Positions 47,925 through 58,288 of a stretch of 64,000 bases of DNA are shown here, piece after piece (the stretch's first letter is position 1; each line of letters begins with the position of its first letter). Position numbers and translations under genes: made by a program. This stretch comes from Heterostelium album PN500 (lineage: Eukaryota > Evosea > Eumycetozoa > Acytosteliales > Acytosteliaceae): positions 124,001 to 188,000 of the forward strand of contig NW_008805071.1 of NCBI RefSeq assembly GCF_000004825.1, in the 5' to 3' direction. The notes below the pieces were generated by a model. The model saw nothing but the letters and a program-made list of their open reading frames with translations, did no database searches and was not told the DNA's origin.

Positions 47925-48749
47925 TTTATATAAACTTAAAATGGTAAAATGATCGTATAATAAGTGAACAAAGTATTTACTAAAGCTAAAATGAGGGAGA
48001 ATTTGAAATTTGTATTTAGCTACGTCAGTGCTACAAATTTTCGTTTCAGATCTGAGATAAAATTTCAGTTTTGTATGTTAAGAATTAAATCAAATAAAAA
48101 AGACCCTCTTTTCAATTGAATAAATCGAAGTTGTAATCACTTTTTATTATTTGTTTTTATAAAGTTATATTTTAAATTTATTAAATTTTTCCTCTACATC
48201 GTTTCTAATTAAAATTTAGGAAAAGTCTATCTATTTGATTTTTATTTCATATTTAATTTTTCAATAAGATAAAATTTATAAACAATTTTCAATAAACAAA
48301 TATTTTTAATTTTCTTATCTAAAATCATTCCCATTTGTTTAGGCTATATTTCCTTAAAGGTTTAAATAAAAAATAAAAAAATTTAATCTTATCAATGTTC
48401 TTTATACAAAACTTGGTTCACTAGAAAAAAATAGAGGTTATAGTTAAATATTTATTTGATTTTTTAATGTTTGATTATTATTAAGCAATGACTTTAAAAT
48501 AAAATCAATTATTTAAATATTTTCAAATAATAATTGTTTTTAAATTATAAATTTTTAAATTATCTAAAACTTATAAACAAAATGTTAGTAAAAACAATGA
48601 TTTTAAACAAAAGAAACAGAATGAAAACAGAAAATTTTTAGAATTATCAACAAATTTGATATTGACCAATTTTTGTCTTTAGTTTACACAACAACAATGT
48701 GATAGATAATTATATTGTTTTGTTATATTTACATTTTTAGAGAAAGAAA
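47925..48749. other. Divergent intergenic region
   Basis: AT-rich (over 80% by eye) upstream region of the F-box/LRR gene (-) and the ankyrin-like gene (+). ACATTTTTAG just before the latter's ATG could be a 5'UTR acceptor. Confidence 0.5.
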
Positions 48750-50014
48750 ATGACAGACAATGGTTGTATTAATAAGAACAATAGTTTATTTGGTAAACTA
48801 TTAAATAATATAGTTTTTAGAACTTTAATATTTGATCAAGTAAGAGCGATTCATCGTGAGTTGAAATTGAATACCGCCGGTTTCAACTGTGATTTATTGT
48901 GGGCAGTCAAACATGGACATGTTGGAATATTCATGGAGAGAGTGAAGCGAGATCAGATTCAATATCATCAACTCTTTGCACAACCCGCTATTCTATGGCA
49001 TTTTTGTAAACACGTACGAGCGTTATCCGATTTCAGAGAGATCCACAACAAGTTTAGCAAGAGTTTTACACTCGATGCAATCGATACGCTTTTCATACGA
49101 TGTTCGCCAGCGATAATCGATTACCTGTTCACACACTGCCCGAACCAAGAGTTTACGAAACGAGCGATACGCAACGCTGTGTGGAACGGACATCTGGCGG
49201 TCGTTCAGAGAATCGCCGGCAAATATAAATATACAAAAGAAACTTGGGCAAGACTCATGGCAGTTGCAGCCGAGAGGAACAACACAGAGATGTTTCAATA
49301 CTTCGGAAATCGTGCGAAGCGAGATAGATTCTGGTCGGCTAAAGCGGTCGATGTATTTGCCGCGCATCCCAACCAACCGATGATAGAAATGATATTCAAT
49401 GAAATGGATGAGCAAGACGAGCGATTTGCCGTTGTCTACAAACAACAAAAGCCACTGAGGACATTCCGACCACCGAAAAGATCGTACTACGCTTTCGCAA
49501 TCTCGAGATCACTGCAACTCTCTCGATATCTCTACATGAAGAACCAAACTTGTTCAATGTGGGGAATTGACTACTATCCAGAGGATTTGATTTGGTTTTT
49601 GGTTGGGAGACTCAAAGATGGCCGTTGTCATGGGGTATTTTGGTGACGATATTGAAATCCAAGGGCAAGGAGTTGTTCATCCGATTATACCCAAAGTCTA
49701 TCACACTTCCGGTATACCGTGATACATGGACACAAACAGATTTACACATTTCCAACCTCATTGTACTGTGTTGTCAGAATGATCTAATCAAAGAAGCGGC
49801 AGAACTCCATCAACGACTTTTAAACAACTCAAAGTCATTCGTGCTATCTTCCTCACGCGATCAAGATTATAAAGCAATGTTAGAAAAGGCTTCGCTAAAT
49901 TCAATCATTTACTTTATGAGTATGTGTCCATCGTCAGCTGCTGCACTCGTTCGTGAACACGCCAAAGAACTGACAGACTTGGAGAAAATCACCTATTTTT
50001 CAAAAATAATGTAA
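48750..50014 (+). CDS. Ankyrin-repeat-like dictyostelid protein with a frame break
   Basis: From ATG 48750 one frame runs to 49646. It opens with the family motif 'LFGKLLNNIVFRTLIFDQVR' then AIHREL, followed by 'CDLLWAVKHGHVGIFMERVK' and more ankyrin-like helices ('LAVVQRIAGKYKY'). A second frame, open from about 49592 to 50014, continues in the same style ('HISNLIVLCCQNDLIKEAAE', 'FMSMCPSSAAALVREHAKEL'). The two overlap at about 49592-49646, so one indel there would join them to about 420 aa. It could be a pseudogene or a base-call error. It is related in architecture to the gene at 22750-24990. Confidence 0.6.
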
Positions 50015-50337
50015 AATTAAAAATAAAATAAAATTAAATAAATTAAATTATTATTAAGAATTTATAAAGCAAACAGGAATTCATTTTAATATTTGATTTT
50101 AAATGATTTAATCAAAAAATTTTATAAAATTTTTGTAAAAAAATAAAACTTTTTTATATTTAAAACTAAAAAAATAAAATCTTTAAAATTTCCTTTTTTA
50201 GATTAAATCCATTTTAGGTAATAAATTTTTTTATTAAAAAAAAAAAACTTTTAATTTAAATAATTTGGAAATAATAATAATTTTTATTAATTTATTTTAG
50301 TTTAAATAGATAAAAAGTAGTAGTAAAAGAAAGAGAT
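50015..50337. other. Intergenic
   Basis: Extremely AT-rich short spacer between two genes on the plus strand. No gene is seen. Confidence 0.6.
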
Positions 50338-51008
50338 ATGGAAAATAATAATATAGATAAAAAAGAATCATTAGAATTTCATGTGAATGATAAAGATTTG
50401 AAATTCATGATGACCGATCATATCTTTCATATATCGAATGCTCAACGAATGGAATACAACCCACCTCTACATAAGATCATGAGTAAAAACATGGTTGGAT
50501 GTAAACCTGGTGATACTCTCGAACATGTATTCAAAGTAATGGTGAAATACGGATATAAAAGACTACCGGTTGTCGACGAAAACTATACTCTACTAGGAAT
50601 CGTAACCGATAGAGATATAAGAGTATACTCTAAATCTCCATTCGAAACAAAGAGTGAAGAAGAATGGTTCGAATTTTTAAGATCTAAAAAAGGTACAAAA
50701 ATAAAAATTTATTAACTATATTAAAATAACTAATAATATTCTTTTTCTTTTAAATAATTAATATAGTAAATGATATATTACCACCTAAAGCAGCTTTACA
50801 AGTATTACATGAAGATGACACCACTCTGGATGCATGTAAGATGATGATACAAAATACTATTACCGGACTGCCTGTTGTTAATAAAGAGGGTAGATTGACT
50901 GGAATCATATCCAGATCCGATCTATTGGATCAATTCATTAGAATAGCTGAACCAATGTATACATATCAAGAACAAAAAGGTAGTGAATTAGATCCAATAA
51001 CATTATAA
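50338..51008 (+). CDS. CBS-domain-pair protein
   Basis: Two exons (50338-50692, 50767-51008; phase-1 intron) encode 198 aa made of little but a CBS pair. CBS1: 'NPPLHKIMSKNMVGCKPGDT' to 'KRLPVVDENYTLLGIVTDRD'. CBS2: 'LPPKAALQVLHEDDTTLDAC' to 'TGLPVVNKEGRLTGIISRSD'. The (L/G)hPVhD...lhGhhoxxD signature is intact in both, with the ribose-binding Asp present. Stand-alone CBS pairs bind adenosine nucleotides or SAM and modulate partner proteins. The partner is unknown. The spliced join restores the linker between the two domains. Confidence 0.88.
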
Positions 51009-51147
51009 TATATATATATATATATAGATCTCTAATTTGTTAGTTATTTAATTAAAATAAAAAAAAATAAATAAATAAATTATAAATTATTATTAAAGTT
51101 AAAGTTAATATTAAATTTAGTTATTCGTTATTAGTTATTAGTTACTA

Positions 51148-51945
51148 TTATTTATTATTATTTGGATCTATTGATGTAAATAATAATTTATCATCTTGAA
51201 GTGTAACTGTTGTTGGGATGTTTGGGTTGACTGTACGTGGAAGTGTTTCGCAGGCGTGGTAAGCAGGTCCTATAGAGACTAGCTCTGCTTCGAATTTGTT
51301 TGTGATGATCTTGGCTGACTTGTCGCCAGAGAGTCCTGCAAGTGCACGTCCTTTCAATGTACCGAAAATGAAAATATTACCATCGGACACTGCTTCTGCA
51401 CCGCTATGTACATTACCCATAATGATTAGATCGGTATTCTCTGCGTAGATCTGTTGTCCCGATCTCAATGATGTTGAAATAACTAATGGTGCTGGTTTTG
51501 ATTTAATTGTTGTTGATGCTGTTGATGCTGCAGGCATTTGATGATTCATAGCGGTTGAAGAGTAATTTGATACATTGTTAGCGGTTGAAGATGATGTAGT
51601 TGTAGAGGCAGTAGCTGTTGTTGTAGTTGTTGCTGTTGTTGCTGTTGTTGATGCTGCAGAAGATTTACTAGATGATCTTGTATTTGTACCATACATAATG
51701 GGCAATCGATATCGTTTTAGAATATCTTGAACTCTATCGGATGGATTATTACAAGATACACCGATTGGTACCAATCCATTACCAACACAGACATTCATTA
51801 GTTCATCGAATTTGAAATTGTCCAATTCAGTGTGATCTGAGACATCTACAACGATCGGTGCATCTTTATAAAACATTGGTGCCAATTCTATCTTTTGTAT
51901 CAATTGATTCATTGAATCATTAAATGATATACTATTATTGATTCT

Positions 51946-51979
<34 letters not shown>

Positions 51980-52195
51980 TACAATATTGTAAATATAACA
52001 AACAAAATAATAGTTAATAAATATATTCTTTGTTGTTATAGTAAATATCTAACAAACTTATTTGATTAATCATTACTTTAAAGTTGGTATCAAATATGAT
52101 TTAGATTTAAGAGTTGCATCGTTTTGTTTACTACTAAAGAATCTTAAATTATTATGATTACATTGTATAATACATCTATTTAAATATCTAATCAT
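51148..52195 (-). CDS. minC: MinC septum-site protein, mitochondrial
   Basis: Two exons (52195-52077, 51943-51148; phase-2 intron) encode 304 aa. The N-terminus 'MIRYLNRCIIQCNHNNLRFF' is Arg-rich and lacks acid, as expected for a mitochondrial presequence. A MinC_N-like alpha/beta domain follows (about 55-125: 'APIVVDVSDHTELDNFKFDE'), then a Thr/Ala/Ser linker (about 127-187), and a clear MinC_C beta-helix (about 188-304: 'SLRSGQQIYAENTDLIIMGN', 'VHSGAEAVSDGNIFIFGTLK', then GRALAGLSGD and 'FEAELVSIGPAYHACETLP'). Bacterial MinC with MinD blocks FtsZ assembly at poles; dictyostelids keep FtsZ and Min proteins in mitochondria. No MinD or MinE is in this window. Confidence 0.92.
51944..51979 (-). 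repeat. (TATC)n tract forming the minC intron acceptor
   Basis: About eight TATC tetranucleotides (minus strand) end in TATAG, the 3' splice site of the minC intron. Confidence 0.85.
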
Positions 52196-52435
52196 TTTTT
52201 AATATATGTGTATGTATAAAATAAAAAATCTATCTAACTATCGTGTATGTTCAAGAAGCATTTAAAAATATATAAAAATTTTGTAAAAAAAAAACAAGCA
52301 GATCAAAAGCAATCTACAAATTAACTTCTTCTTCTTTATATATATTAGTCTATTTCGATCAAAACAAACTTGTTGAATAAATATATCCAGATTCATATTA
52401 TTATTATTATCTTTTGTTTTTTTATTATTATTTTT

Positions 52436-54711
52436 TTAGTTATCGGTAAAGTCGTGTTCACCTTCTTCCAATTCAGTCATTGGTTGATCGTTACTGGTTG
52501 TTGTTGGAGGTGTATTGTTTGTTTGTGGTTGTGGTGGTGTTGTTTTGTCGTCATCCATTATATTTACATCGGGTGAAGTGGTAGTTGCCATTGGTACTCC
52601 AGAGGTAGTACTACCGCCATTCTGTTCGTCACCATTTTTCTTTTGTTCCGTTGATTGTACATCATCCTGTAGTTGATGATGTTGGTGTTCCATTTGAAAC
52701 TCACCATCTCCATCTGGAAATTGATTTTCGAAATCATCCATATCATAATTCAATTCATTATTATTGTTGTTGTTGTTGTTGTTTGATGAAGAAGATGATT
52801 GTTGTTGAGATGATTGTAATGGTGGTGTTGTTGTTGTTGTTGTTGCTGTTGAAACAGTTGGAGGTGTTGGTGTTACATTCATTGAACGATTGATAAAGTC
52901 AACTAGAATCGGCATACTCTTTTCATTGAGACGTGCTCCTGTCTTTTCAAGTAATGACTTTGAGAGATTGTTGATCTCATCCATGTATTTCGATTGTTGG
53001 AGTTGTTGAAGTTCTGCCGGACTGACAACAAAGAGTCGTTGCACAAAGTTCGATAGATCTCTCGGTGTCATTCTGCTCTGTGTATCCAGTAGATATCGCA
53101 TCAGTTGTCTGAAAACAAAGGGAATCGACTTGAAACGGCAGAGGAAATCATCGATGGTGACAACTGCCATCTTGGCATCTTTGGTTGAGAGCACTTGCGA
53201 GACGATCGACTGCACAAAGGGCTGCTCTCCGGCAACGACACTGGCAGCTTCACGCGCGATAAACTTTAGATATTTCTCAACGGTCGATACATCCTTTTCA
53301 TTGACACGCTTCACAATGTACGTACACATAATGAGTTGACAAACCATATTCTTGGTGAATAGTGCAGTGAGGTTCGAGTCGACCTCTTCGACTTCGCCAG
53401 ACTCTAGTGTGGCGGCGCTGTCACGCGACAAATCATCGAGAATCTGACTGGCCAACATCGGATAGAAACTGGCCATCACTGGCTTCTTTATGTGTGGCGA
53501 CTTGTAGTCTTGTTCGCGCAGCATAACCAATGCACGCATTGCCAGCGTCATCAAGAATGTAATATACTTTATATTCTCGTCGTCCTTGGGAATCTGTTTC
53601 TTCTGGACGACCGTCACCAGATGTCTCAGCACATTACGCAACAGACAGTGCAGAGCGAACGGGTTGGCAAACACCATTGCCGCGTCGGCCATAATCTTAT
53701 TGCCCGACTCGATTGCATAGCTATTGAAATACGATTGAATCTCACGCACTCTTCGCGTATCGATTTCATCGTCACGCATACAGGCGTCGACACACCAGGC
53801 GAGCGAGTGGACGCCGTCCTGGTCGTAGATCGCCGAGACACCGGTGTCGTGCAGCCACATCAACAGGTCGGCGCGCAGCGTGCAGTAGACGCCGTTGCCC
53901 GTCTTTACATACTGCTCCTTCACAAACTCCACGGCACTCTGGTAGAGCTGATAGGATTTGCCAATGAGCGAAGCAATCTCGTGGAGAACAGCGTTGTTCT
54001 CACGTCGTTTCGTTGGCAGTTGCGGTGTATCGATGACCAACTCGTTCGACTCTTGCAACAAGTACGGATCCTCTACGAACTGCAGCATCAAAGGGTACAG
54101 CTTATCTCTAAACAGCTCGTCGTTGATCAACCAGATCTGACGCTTCACCTCCAGTGGACATTGCTCATACAACTCTCTTGTCTCTGACAGCTTCATCAAG
54201 AATCGAACGGGTACCGTCGGCATTAACTTCATTACATTCATAGGTACAGCTTTCAACTCTTCGAAACCGATATAAGGAAATGATTTATCCAATAACATCT
54301 CTAAACTAAAAAAAAAAAAAAAACACATCATTAGTTTAGTTCATTCCATTCATACTATTCATTTGTTTGTTGTTACTTACTCTGTTGAATTCATTGATTG
54401 TATTTTTACAAGCATATCATCACGAAGACAAACCAATAATGAATGATATAATGAACTTCTGGTGATCTGATGTAGATCCAATAGTTTTAAGACGGGATCT
54501 ACTGAGGCCAGTGTAAATATGAAACGATTGATAATATTAGTCTATATTGTCAAGTTGTATTGCAAATCTAATGTTTCTAATACATATAATTTTGTTTATC
54601 TATTCCATTCTTTAGTTGAAAATCATGTATAAATGGTATGGGTTGAGTTGTTTGACTGAGTGATGTCAAGATCTTTTCAGATCCCAAGTCACCAATTAGA
54701 AACTCTTCCAT
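52436..54711 (-). CDS. nelfB: Negative elongation factor B (NELF-B/COBRA1)
   Basis: Exon 3 (54305-52436) and exon 2 (54541-54381) join cleanly (GA|T). They give 'LLDLHQITRSSLYHSLLVCL', then 'FPYIGFEELKAVPMNVMKLM', 'VPVRFLMKLSETRELYEQCP' and 'DLLMWLHDTGVSAIYDQDGV' then HSLAWCVDAC, diagnostic of COBRA1/NELF-B. Exon 1 probably starts at ATG 54711 ('MEEFLIGDLGSEKILTSLSQ', ending 'HDFQLKNGI' about 54601), but I find no GT donor in the needed phase. The C-terminal about 120 residues are Thr/Gln/Asn-rich and acidic ('MTELEEGEHDFTDN'). NELF pauses RNA polymerase II with DSIF near promoters; B is its core scaffold. Length, about 715 aa, exceeds human (580) because of the tail. Confidence 0.9.
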
Positions 54712-55079
54712 AACAACAAATCTACAACCCTCTTGTTTTTTAAAAAAAAAAAGATGTATAGTCTATAGTCTACTATTTATTAAACAATTGTTATTCTTTT
54801 ACATAAAGATACAAATAATCTTTGATGGTAGATGTTATATATGTATGTTTATTAATAAAAGATTTATTAACTTCCTTCTCAGCGCGCTTTTTTTAAAAAA
54901 AATTTGTTGTTGAACATTCATAAAAAAAAAACAGAGATAATTTAATATTATTATGATTAATTCTATTAAAGTAATATTATTGTTATTTTATTTATTTTTA
55001 ATAATTAGAATAAATTGTAGATTGATTTTCTTGATAGTTAATGATATTGAAATCGATGTGAAAAGTATACATCTCAGCA

Positions 55080-55112
<33 letters not shown>

Positions 55113-55303
55113 TCAAAATTTTAAATTTAATATATTTTATTTATTTACATAAAGGTCTATTACATTATCTATAGATATTGCTTAGATATTACTCAATCTC
55201 TAGGTTGTCGATGGCAACAAATTTTCTTAATTTCAAGTAGATAGTGATGTGGAATGTTTTAAAATAATAGAAGAAAACAGAAAGTATTATATCATGATAT
55301 CAA
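54712..55303. other. Intergenic, with left arm of an inverted repeat
   Basis: AT-rich, with an A-run at about 55090-55112. A short plus-strand ORF (54953-55174) is low-complexity and probably not a gene. Bases 55229-55290 mirror part of the neighbouring coding sequence. Confidence 0.5.
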
Positions 55304-55397
55304 CTAGTTTGATATTTTTTTTGTAATTATAATATGTAATACTTTCTGTTTTTCTTCTATAATTTTAATACATTCCACATCACTATCTACTTGAAAT
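55229..55397. repeat. Inverted repeat, about 62-bp arms, 45-bp loop
   Basis: The left arm (55229-55290) starts AATTTCAAGTAGATAGTGAT; the right arm (55336-55397) is its reverse complement with about four differences, including one indel. The right arm lies in the minus-strand ORF 55304-55594. The left arm thus repeats the same coding stretch ('FQVDSDVEC') on the plus strand. Transcripts through it would fold into a long hairpin. Confidence 0.92.
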
Positions 55398-56260
55398 TCA
55401 CAGTCTTTTAGATCTACTAAAAGCTGTCTCAACTCACCTAATAAAATATTTTGATCCTGTTTTGTTTTAGTAATGTTTTCAAAGGATTCATTAAAATAAA
55501 TGTACATACTTCTGCTTTCGTCGAAGAGAAAGATTGTTTTACTTGGCAGCAATATTCTTTGATTTATATTTGAGACTATTCTGTATCTATTCATTTATAA
55601 TTAGACAAAGAATAGTGATATTAGTAAGATTTTTAAGAATTGTTTTGAGTGTATTTTACAACTTACCTCTTCAATTTTACTAGTAATATCAATCGTAGTC
55701 GAGAAGTTACATTCATCTCTGATGGTTGATCTAATAAACTTATCAGAAACTACTAAATTTTCTGAATATTTCTGTTTATTCTTACATTTTTTTACTATTG
55801 AAGCTATAGTAGATGTAAAGTAATGTGGTTAGTTTGAATATAGTTAAACAAAAATAAACGTTTAATTAATATAATAACTAAATATATACTAAAAGAATGC
55901 AAAAAGACAATACTAAAAATAGTGAATTGATGAATGATACAATGAAATTTAAATAATTATTTAATGTTTTATATAAAATGAATGTTTCACAACAATAAAT
56001 ACCCTCATTAATTCTAAATATATTTGTGCTTGATAACTTAAGAATACTCTGTACTGTTTCTTCTATTTTAGTTAAACGGTCCAAGATTTCTTTCTCTTTG
56101 TGTGTTGATACTCGATTATTATTGTGCTGCTAACCCTGGATAGAATTGGTTGATTATGTGGTGGAATAGATACATCTGAGTTGTAGTTTGGTGTTGATGT
56201 TGATACAAACTCTTTTCTAAATACAGATAACTCTGCACTGTTCGACACAGATTACCCCAC
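55304..56260 (-). CDS. Multi-exon locus with two frame disruptions
   Basis: Coding-like pieces lie in order on the minus strand. First is 'KEFVSTSTPNYNSDVSIPPH' to 'LSRVSST' (about 56210-56125). After a shift in an ATA repeat comes 'NNRVSTHKEKEILDRLTKIE' to 'IFRINE' (to about 56005), with intron GTATTT...CTATAG. Then 'ASIVKKCKNKQKYSENLVVS' to 'TSKIEE' (55804-55669), donor GTAAGT. The last piece is 55594-55304 'YRIVSNINQRILLPSKTIFL' to '...IIITKKISN', which does not join in phase, although it has its own ATG. The protein would be helical and charged, without a recognised domain. It may be a decaying gene or carry draft errors, and may belong with the BAH-like ORF upstream. Confidence 0.45.
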
Positions 56261-56385
56261 TACATCAACACCACACACAGATTATACACCATAAAGGTCC
56301 TTTTTTTTTTTTCAATCTTTAAATATAACTTTTCGTTCTATTGAATAATGAATAACGAAAAGTGAAAAGTCTGTTTCTAATTTTA

Positions 56386-56703
56386 TTAAACTGAAAAAAA
56401 AATAAATTTGGGTTGTGAAGATACATAAACTTTCCTTGCTTTTTCATTAATTTGATTGTGATTGATATGTTCGAATTCTCCATATATATATATATATTCA
56501 TTTTCATAATCCAATTCGAACCATCTGATGAGTATTGTTTTTTCCAATATCGCTACAATGTCGCTGTACCACATTTGTTCTGAATCTCTTTTTTTTCTTT
56601 TTCCAATTGAAACCACACCTATAACAGAGACTGTATCTCCAACAAAGTATTTTTCTTCAGTTCTAAACTGTGATTTATGCAAAAATAATTGAATCATCAT
56701 CAT
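56386..56703 (-). CDS. Possible BAH-like domain ORF
   Basis: The ATG at 56703 opens about 105 aa. 'YFVGDTVSVIGVVSIGK', then 'MWYSDIVAILEKTILIRWFE', follows the pattern of a BAH domain (Y..GD.V.V...W..rI..I......V.WF), a chromatin-reader fold. The frame ends just after a nine-T run; with a different T count the reading would continue ('FNKIRNRLFTFRYSLFN'). It lies only about 50 bp below the DXO stop codon and directly above the disrupted locus at 55304-56260, of which it may be the 5' exon. Confidence 0.4.
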   Translation of the reverse strand: MMMIQLFLHKSQFRTEEKYFVGDTVSVIGVVSIGKRKKRDSEQMWYSDIVAILEKTILIRWFELDYENEYIYIYGEFEHINHNQINEKARKVYVSSQPKFIFFSV

Positions 56704-56754
56704 ATGAATTACATATCCCAAACAAAAAATATTAATGAAGTTCCAAATTAAGAT

Positions 56755-56823
56755 TTATTTATTTACATTTACTTTACAAGTATTAAAATAAGTTCTATAT
56801 TGATCTGTTAATATATTTTCATA

Positions 56824-56882
<59 letters not shown>

Positions 56883-58050
56883 CAGGTGAAGTTTCATTAA
56901 GATATAACATTGGATAAATATATTGTAATTGATAAGATTTGTTTGATTTGGTATTGTCTTTGATGAGATCTAATATTGAATTTCCTCTTAGAAGACATTC
57001 ATTTGTACTCCATTTGCCGTTTGACATCATAGGGATATCATGTGTATAGAACTCTTGTATATCGACCACTTTATAATCGTCATCTCTAAAAGCACAGACA
57101 ACCAACTCCACTCCAGCCAAGTAAGATTGCAACCAAAATTTGAATAACTTGAATCTCTCGAATGAATTCTGATTTCTCTCATTCAAAATAACTTTACTTG
57201 TTTTCAGCTCTATATATCGCTTCATTGTCTTGACATCACCTGTGAGATTTTCAATATTATCTTCTACCTGATCGATTGTTCTCTTTTTATCTTTAGTACC
57301 ACTTTCCTTCAAAATTACATCTTCATAACAATCTATTTCAGCTGCCATTATTATTCTTTTCATATTATAGAAATAAATAGTTAGTTTGTTAACGTTAATT
57401 ATTGAACTAAATAATTGTAATTACTTACCTTTTGTTTGATAATGTAGTTTGAATGATTGAACAATATTTCAATGGTGTATCTTGTGAGGTTGATAGTTCC
57501 TCGAATTTGAAACCGGAATACATTGATTTCGCTTGATCTTCGTTTTCCGGTTGTGAGGTGATATGTTTGATTCCGAGGTGTATGGTATCGTCCAATCGTT
57601 CGATATCGATGGTCCAGCTATCTTTATTACAATAGACACCGAATATCTTGTTGAGATTGTTACGATAGGTGATAAAGTCAACTGCTGTAACATCGATCTT
57701 CTCTTTCTCCAATGTCGTCAGAATTGGTGTGAGTGGCGACGGCATATTCATAGGTTTTGCATTCTCCATACTAAATCCTGCTCCTATATCCAAAGGTAAA
57801 TTCTTTGGTCTTTTATATTTATTCTATTTTATTAAATCACAATCAATCTATCAATTAATCAAATCCCGTTTTTGATTATCAATCTATATCTAATCTATTT
57901 AACAAAACATACTATAGCTGGTGGAAATAGATTGTTGTCATCGTCATAACTAAAAGTAGCAATCTCAGTAGGTCTACTAATGTTTGTATTTTTACTAACT
58001 CTATTGATTGACTTTGTTAAATCATATATATTTACAGATAACTTTGACAT
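56755..58050 (-). CDS. dxo: DXO/RAI1-family decapping and 5'-3' exonuclease
   Basis: Three exons (58050-57913, 57823-57429, 57355-56755) join in frame to 377 aa, the family's usual size. Active-site motifs are in order: 'MYSGFKFEEL' (motif II Glu, about 147-156), 'AAEIDCYED' (motif III E-h-D, about 182-190), 'YIELKTS' (motif IV E-h-K, about 225-231) and 'FWLQSYLAGVE' (motif V/VI Gln, about 251-261). The family removes incomplete or NAD caps from RNA and, in many members, degrades the body 5'->3'; yeast Rai1 also supports Rat1. An Asn run near residue 335-355 is an amoebal insertion. It is divergent from ARP5 with a 238-bp shared promoter. Confidence 0.93.
56826..56883 (-). repeat. (AAT)n coding microsatellite in the DXO gene
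   Basis: About 19 perfect AAT codons give an Asn run near the DXO C-terminus. Confidence 0.9.
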
Positions 58051-58288
58051 GTTAATAGTTTGAAATTTAAAATAAGATAGAAAGTTGATCATTAAAATAG
58101 TAAAAAAAAAAATAGGTATGAATGATCGTTTTGGGGGAATGAACAAACACCCACCCCCATATATATTTCTTTAAATTGACATCTTTGATGTTCATAATTT
58201 TTAATGATTTAAATGATCAAATAATTGTAAATAATAATAACAATAGTAATAAAATACTATAATTTAATAATATAAATATAAATATAGA

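Noticed and set aside
53492-54187. 231-codon ORF antisense to NELF-B
   Set aside because: It lies wholly opposite conserved NELF-B coding sequence and has no recognisable domain.
54953-55174. 73-codon plus-strand ORF with hydrophobic start
   Set aside because: AT-driven Ile/Leu/Lys composition with an A-run coding a Lys run; no support.
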